Shown piece by piece: positions 59,107 to 64,000 of a stretch of DNA of 64,000 bases. Position 1 is the stretch's first letter. Each line of letters begins with the position of its first letter. The notes under the pieces are model-generated. The model ran no database searches, had not been told where the DNA came from, and worked only from the letters and a program-made list of their open reading frames with translations. The stretch is from Microvelia longipes (lineage: Eukaryota; Arthropoda; Insecta; Hemiptera; Veliidae): assembly GCA_018340805.1 (NCBI GenBank), contig JACMZG010001908.1, positions 17,604,595 through 17,668,594 on the forward strand, given 5' to 3'. The position numbers were made by a program, and so were the translations under genes.

Positions 59107-59764
59107 TGGTTCCGTTTAACTACTTCACTATTCTTTTAACGATGGGAAAGAAAAGTGATGTGCAATACTTGCGCCCTAAATACTAATAAGTTAAATGAGT
59201 CTGGATAACGAAGGAAATGAAAGGGTTTGCTGGCACAGTAACAAGTCTAACTGAACTCAATATCCAATGACTCGTGGATTTATTGCATTAAGTTCCTTCT
59301 TGGACGTAAACAAACTCATTACGCTTGCTGAATTGCTAATATCCTTTTAGAAGAGTCATCCGTCACATTTTTAAAGAAAATGGGTCTTACAAGGTTGTTT
59401 GTATGAAATAGGGAGGGAAGAGGGTTGTAAGAAAATTTCAAAATGAAATGTACATTTATTTTTATTTATTTAGAAACATTTTTATTCTTGTATTCTTTTA
59501 CTTTTTGTATTGTTTTACTTTTACATTTTTACTTACTCTCTCACAATTTTTTTAGAATGGCACCAAATTTGGTGTATGTATTTAACCTTATAAATGGATC
59601 TCGTAGTAATGGATTTTTTTAAGACGAACAAAAATAGGTTTCTAAACATGATATCGTAAATTTAACAGACTGATATACATTTTTTTAGCACCCGTAAAAA
59701 TTTCAAGTTTATAAATGAAATTGGGACGAAGCAATTTGGGGGATTCATATTGCTTTAAACTTAA
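59107..59764. other. Non-coding stretch
   Basis: Nothing recognised. Confidence 0.4.
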
Positions 59765-60370
59765 ACGTCAGTAGAAGAGATAGCGTCAGTACAAAAGCAT
59801 GGCGTCAGTACACAAGCTAAGCCTCAGTACAAAAGAATATTGTCAGTGTAAAAGCATAGCGTCAGAACCCAAGCATAGCGTCGGTACACAAGCATGGCGT
59901 CAGTGCACAAGCATAGCGTCAGTACAAAAGCATGGCGTCAGTACACAAGCATAGCGTCATGGCGTCAGTACACAAGCATAGCGTCAGTACACAAGCTAAG
60001 CCTCAGTACAAAAGAATATTGTCAGTGTAAAAGCATAGCGTCAGAACCCAAGCATAGCGTCGGTACACAAGCATGGCGTCAGTGCACAAGCATAGCGTCA
60101 GTACACAGCTAAGCCTTAGTACAAAAGAATATTGTCAGTGCTCAAGCATAGCGTCGGTACACAAGCATGGCGTCAGTGCACAAGCATGCGTCAGTACACA
60201 GCATGGCGTCAGTACACAAGCATGGCGTCAGTGCACAAGCATAGCGTCAGTATAAAGCATGGCGTCAGTACACAACAATGGCGTCAGTACAAAAGCATGG
60301 TGTCAGTGCATAAGCATATCCTCACTACACGAGCATAACGTCTGTACAAAAGCTTAGCGTCAGTACCCTC
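59765..60370. repeat. ~18-bp minisatellite with higher-order structure
   Basis: Basic unit like aagcatggcgtcagtacac with variants (catagcgtcagt, ctaagcctcagt, aatattgtcagt). A composite of about 180 bp recurs (59809 and ~59988, partial at 60104). Open frames inside follow from the period. Confidence 0.95.
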
Positions 60371-60567
60371 TTTTCGTAGTAGAAGAGGGGAACCACTTCT
60401 AAATTCAAAATTCTAGTAAATAATTACTAAGAAAATGATTCTGTTGTATTTAAGTGAATTTGAAATTAAATTATTTTTATAAAGCAATTTTATTATATTT
60501 CAAGGTATTTTCTAAATAAATAACACTTATGTGCCAAATTTGTAATTTAGGGTGTTAATGATTTCAG

Positions 60568-60649
60568 ATAGTAACGATGAGGCTAATATAAAGGATATCC
60601 GGCTCAACCGCTTCATTGAATATGCTCAATCCCCAGACACATATCTCAG
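60568..60649 (+). CDS. Internal exon of putative divergent gene
   Basis: Acceptor tgatttcag and donor GTAATT bound 82 nt. Only one frame is open, reading (D)SNDEANIKDIRLNRFIEYAQ-SPDTYLR with split codons at both ends (2 + 26 codons + 2). Codon choice and the acidic-to-helical text look coding. The Leu-x-Arg-Phe...Tyr-Ala-x-Ser...Arg pattern resembles the N-terminal HEAT start of protein phosphatase 4 regulatory subunit 1, but this is a weak match and no name is given. It could be exon 2 after 29035-29041 (phase fits). Confidence 0.5.
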
Positions 60650-61289
60650 GTAATTTATTTTATTCCTGGTCCTTGCATATCAATAAAATTAACCTTCATA
60701 TGAACCACCTCACACGAAAATCTTAAGAACTGTTTGTTTTTAAGTTTTCATTTAAATATGTAAATTACATGAAATACATTTAGTATTCATATAAAATTTG
60801 TTCGTGCTTGTCGCTTTTAAATTTTGTATAATTAAGGAATACTTGATCTAAAATAGATTATATCTGGACTCAAAAAAGTATCGGTCATAAATTATTACCG
60901 ATTTTAGTGTGTATGTCAACGCAAGAGAGTGCTGAGGGATTTATACTGAATCCCTAAAGATTTCCTTAAACTTAAGGTTTTTAAATTTCGAGATTACTTA
61001 AAATTCAGAACTTAATTTTTTGAAATTTGTTACCTATACCAATTTTGATGGCTTCATTCGGAATTGACTGTGTATATGAAATCTATTTTCGCTAATTTGA
61101 AGGGACTTGAATTAAGTTACTCCATTAAAATTTTTACCTTGCATGTTTATATAATTTTTGTGCATTAAAAGTTTTTGGACTATCAGGGTATTCACCTTTC
61201 GGGAACCACTTCACATGGTAATTCACTTAGTATTAATTAAAGTAGGCGAAATCGTTTTTAATACAAATACTATTCATATAAACTTACAG
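60650..61289. other. Downstream intron, no exon seen
   Basis: AT-rich, no coding text or known repeat. Confidence 0.4.
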
Positions 61290-61362
61290 CATAGCCCGGG
61301 CTGCGAACCCCGGTCATTCAGTGTCAAAATCGAGTGCTTAATTGATCACGGCCACAGAGGCA
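61290..61362 (-). repeat. tRNA-derived SINE-like element, copy 3
   Basis: Minus strand: gcctctgtggccgtgatcaa (box-A-like), then ggggttcgcagcccgggcta (box-B-like). Shares the catataaac flank with copy 2. Confidence 0.55.
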
Positions 61363-61762
61363 GAGTTTAGGAATGAAGGAATTCCTAATTTTTTGACAGA
61401 ACATTGTACCTGTAGATTTTATTTTTTTAGACTAATAGGATTTAAACAGAGGCCCCTACAATCATTTAAACAGCTTCAGAACCCCTATTTTTAAATAAAA
61501 ATTAACTAATGAATTGATTTTACGGCATAAGGGAAGAGTTTTCTCCTTAAGCGAATCATAATCCATGTTTTAAATATGATTGAACCTAACATGCAACAGC
61601 AAAAAGCATGCTAACTTTAATAAAGTCATAAGGAGTTTACACTTCAGTAGTACGTAGTTCTAAAACCTCAATACGAACACTAAACATGACTTTCTTAAAA
61701 CTAACTCATGCTGGACTGTGGTGATTGTCTAGCAAGAGCAGAGCCATTGGCTAACCATGTAG

Positions 61763-61915
61763 GCCCGTAGCTAGGAAGGGGCCAGGGCGGCTTTGTCGCT
61801 CCCTGGGAAAAATGTCGCTCCCTCTCTGAAAAGTAATATTCAGTGTGATTCCCTTGAACATCGCATCCCCTGGGTTCCCCTCCCCCCTACAAATTCATGC
61901 TGACTACGGGTCTGC
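61763..61915. mobile_element. Possible small MITE with ~15-bp inverted ends
   Basis: ggcccgtagctaggaagggg on the left and gctgactacgggtctgc on the right are roughly inverted; contains a repeated tgtcgctccct. Confidence 0.4.
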
Positions 61916-62175
61916 AACCATAAAGCAAGTGGACATCCAAGACAATACCAAAAACTGTTTTGTCTTTTATTTTCTTTGATCAACACATCCCTTCTCTTTC
62001 TACCTTGGGTAAAAAATGAGGACAACTACAAATAGACATCATTTTGAGCCTAATAAAACACCATCCGTCTTTTAGTAACCCTAATTAACTGTTTACTGAC
62101 CTTTTTTTAAAAACTTGTATGTTTTACTACTATCCTATCATACGGGGATCGGATTTAGAACTGTAAATCGTTGGA

Positions 62176-62314
62176 CTGAATACTTAGCTCTGAGGGTCCT
62201 TCACGAGGAGGTCATTTTTACGATTCAAAGGGCTTATGACCCAACTAACTTGGTCTCCCTTTTCTTCATCCCTGACCTTTATTCACAGGGACTTACAAAG
62301 GGACTTTAGCAACT
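62176..62314. repeat. 139-bp segmental duplicate, copy A
   Basis: Nearly identical to 63396-63534 (one difference seen, aactaacttgg versus aactaacatgg), 1220 bp apart. Confidence 0.95.
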
Positions 62315-62454
62315 TGTTTCAGGGCTTTCTTTACCTGATTTTATTTAAGTTGTTTCTACTTAGCTTACTTTATTACCTGCTTATACGGGACGACTTGCTT
62401 GTTTAAAGTTAAAGCCATTCTAGTATCATTTCTTTTAATTAGCACTACAGTCAA

Positions 62455-63165
62455 GGCATGTACTGTATTTGTAAATAATATCAGCTCAGCTAAAGCAGTA
62501 CTGTCTATGTCTCCTATATTTTTGTAAATAATAACAAATCGTTTACAGCGATACAACCTGTCTCCTGTATGATTTAAATATTGACTGCTCAGCTAAAGCA
62601 CTGCTGTCTATGTCTCCTATATTTTGTAAATAATGACAACTCAGTTAAAGCACTGCAGTCTATGTCTCCTATATTTTGTAAATAATGACAACTCAGTTAA
62701 AGCACTGCAGTCTATGTCTCCTATATTTTTGTAAATAATGACAAATCGTTTACAGCGCTACAACCTGTCTCCTGTATTATTTAAATATTGACTGCTCAGC
62801 TAAAGCACTGCTGTCTATGTCTCCTATATTTTGTAAATAATGACAACTCAGTTAGAGCACTGCAGTCTATGTCTCCATATTTTGTAAATAATGACAACTC
62901 AGTTAAAGCACTGCAGTCTATGTCTCCTATATTTTTGTAAATATTGACAAATCGTTTACAGCGCTACAACCTGTCTCCTGTATTATTTAAATATTAACTG
63001 CTCAGCTAAAGCACTGCCGTATATGTCTCCAATATTTTGTAAATAATGACAACTCAGTTAAAGCACTGCAGTCTATGTCTCATGTATTTTGTAAATAATT
63101 ACAACTCAGTTAAAGCACTACAGTCTTTGTCTCCTGAATTTTCTAAGTAATGACAGCTTAGCTAA
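62455..63165. repeat. ~51-bp satellite array, block 1
   Basis: Unit with caactcagttaaagcactgc, agtctatgtctcctatattt, tgtaaataatga; alternates with a longer variant (aaatcgtttacagcgctaca, acctgtctcctgtattattt). Confidence 0.95.
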
Positions 63166-63395
63166 AGCACTCCTGTTAATGTTTTTATTTATTTGTTATT
63201 ATTTTTTTTATAAAAATCGAAGGATCCTGTATACAATTTAACAAAAATGAAAGGTTTTTTAATAGATGGCAAAACCTGCTATTTTAAATCGTCTTCGAAC
63301 ATTTATACTTTATATTTTATAATTTAAATAATGATTTTTTGTGTTTACTTATACATATATGATTTTATACATATAATAATCTAGTTTTATTAGCT

Positions 63396-63534
63396 CTGAA
63401 TACTTAGCTCTGAGGGTCCTTCACGAGGAGGTCATTTTTACGATTCAAAGGGCTTATGACCCAACTAACATGGTCTCCCTTTTCTTCATCCCTGACCTTT
63501 ATTCACAGGGACTTACAAAGGGACTTTAGCAACT
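63396..63534. repeat. 139-bp segmental duplicate, copy B
   Basis: Copy of 62176-62314, leading straight into array block 2. Confidence 0.95.
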
Positions 63535-64000
63535 CAGTTAAAGCACTGCAGTCTATGTCTCCTATATTTTGTAAATAATGACAACTCAGTTAAAGCTCTG
63601 CAGTCTATGTCTCCTATATTTTTGTAAATAATGACAAATCGTTTACAGCGCTACAACCTGTCTCCTGTATTATTTAAATATTGACTGCTCAGCTAAAGCA
63701 CTGCTGTCTATGTCTCCTATATTTTGTAAATAATGACAACTCAGTTAGAGCACTGCAGTCTATGTCTCCATATTTTGTAAATAATGACAAACTCAGTTAA
63801 AGCACTGCAGTCTATGTCTCCTATATTTTTGTAAATATTGACAAATCGTTTACAGCGCTACAACCTGTCTCCTGTATTATTTAAATATTAACTGCTCAGC
63901 TAAAGCACTGCCGTATATGTCTCCAATATTTTGTAAATAATGACAACTCAGTTAAAGCACTGCAGTCTATGTCTCATGTATTTTGTAAATAATTACAACT
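63533..64000. repeat. ~51-bp satellite array, block 2 (runs off window)
   Basis: Repeats the unit order of block 1 at an offset of about 0.89 kb, including the same deleted variant tctccatattttg (62873 and 63766). Confidence 0.95.

Noticed and set aside
59894..60338. Three overlapping open frames rich in SVHKHSVST-like text
   Set aside because: They are products of the ~18-bp tandem repeat, not a gene.

Overview
This is an AT-rich animal nuclear window with large introns, GT-AG splice sites and many short transposons. It looks like an invertebrate, most likely an arthropod, but the sequence alone does not fix the group. No bacterial operon, CRISPR array, complete tRNA or complete rRNA gene was seen.

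Left part (1-28190): one protein-coding gene on the minus strand, importin-4 (IPO4, a karyopherin-beta). I could join 14 exons in frame, giving 628 residues from the start ATG (28190) to exon 10 and 230 residues from exon 12 to exon 15. The last C-terminal exon(s) lie beyond the left edge. The exon(s) that should encode roughly 130 residues between exons 10 and 12 were not found. The place where they should be is a 7.5-kb block (about 1950-9420) that looks unlike the rest of the window. Exon 8 ends in a 73-bp tandem duplication that copies its splice donor.

Middle (28191-29034): a short, probably bidirectional, promoter interval. On its right side a putative divergent plus-strand gene may start with a first coding exon of only 7 nt (29035-29041). 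Its proposed second exon is at 60568-60649, which implies a 31.5-kb intron. The exons match in phase, but the protein is not securely identified.

Right part (29042-64000): mostly repeats. They include a roughly 730-bp dispersed family carrying a 5S-rRNA-like segment (also present in IPO4 introns), a TTAA-flanked piggyBac-like element built of GGCGCTCC modules, a hAT-like element with a diverged 8-bp target duplication, decayed LINE fragments (an RNase H domain and a C-terminal tail), several MITE families, large perfect or near-perfect hairpins, and tandem arrays (60-bp, 84-bp, about 18-bp and about 51-bp units). The right end is dominated by the 51-bp array and a 139-bp segmental duplication.

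The most useful points for follow-up are the 5S-like repeat family, the duplicated splice donor of IPO4 exon 8, the missing exon in an anomalous block, the tiny-exon divergent gene, and the long hairpins that could yield hairpin RNAs.
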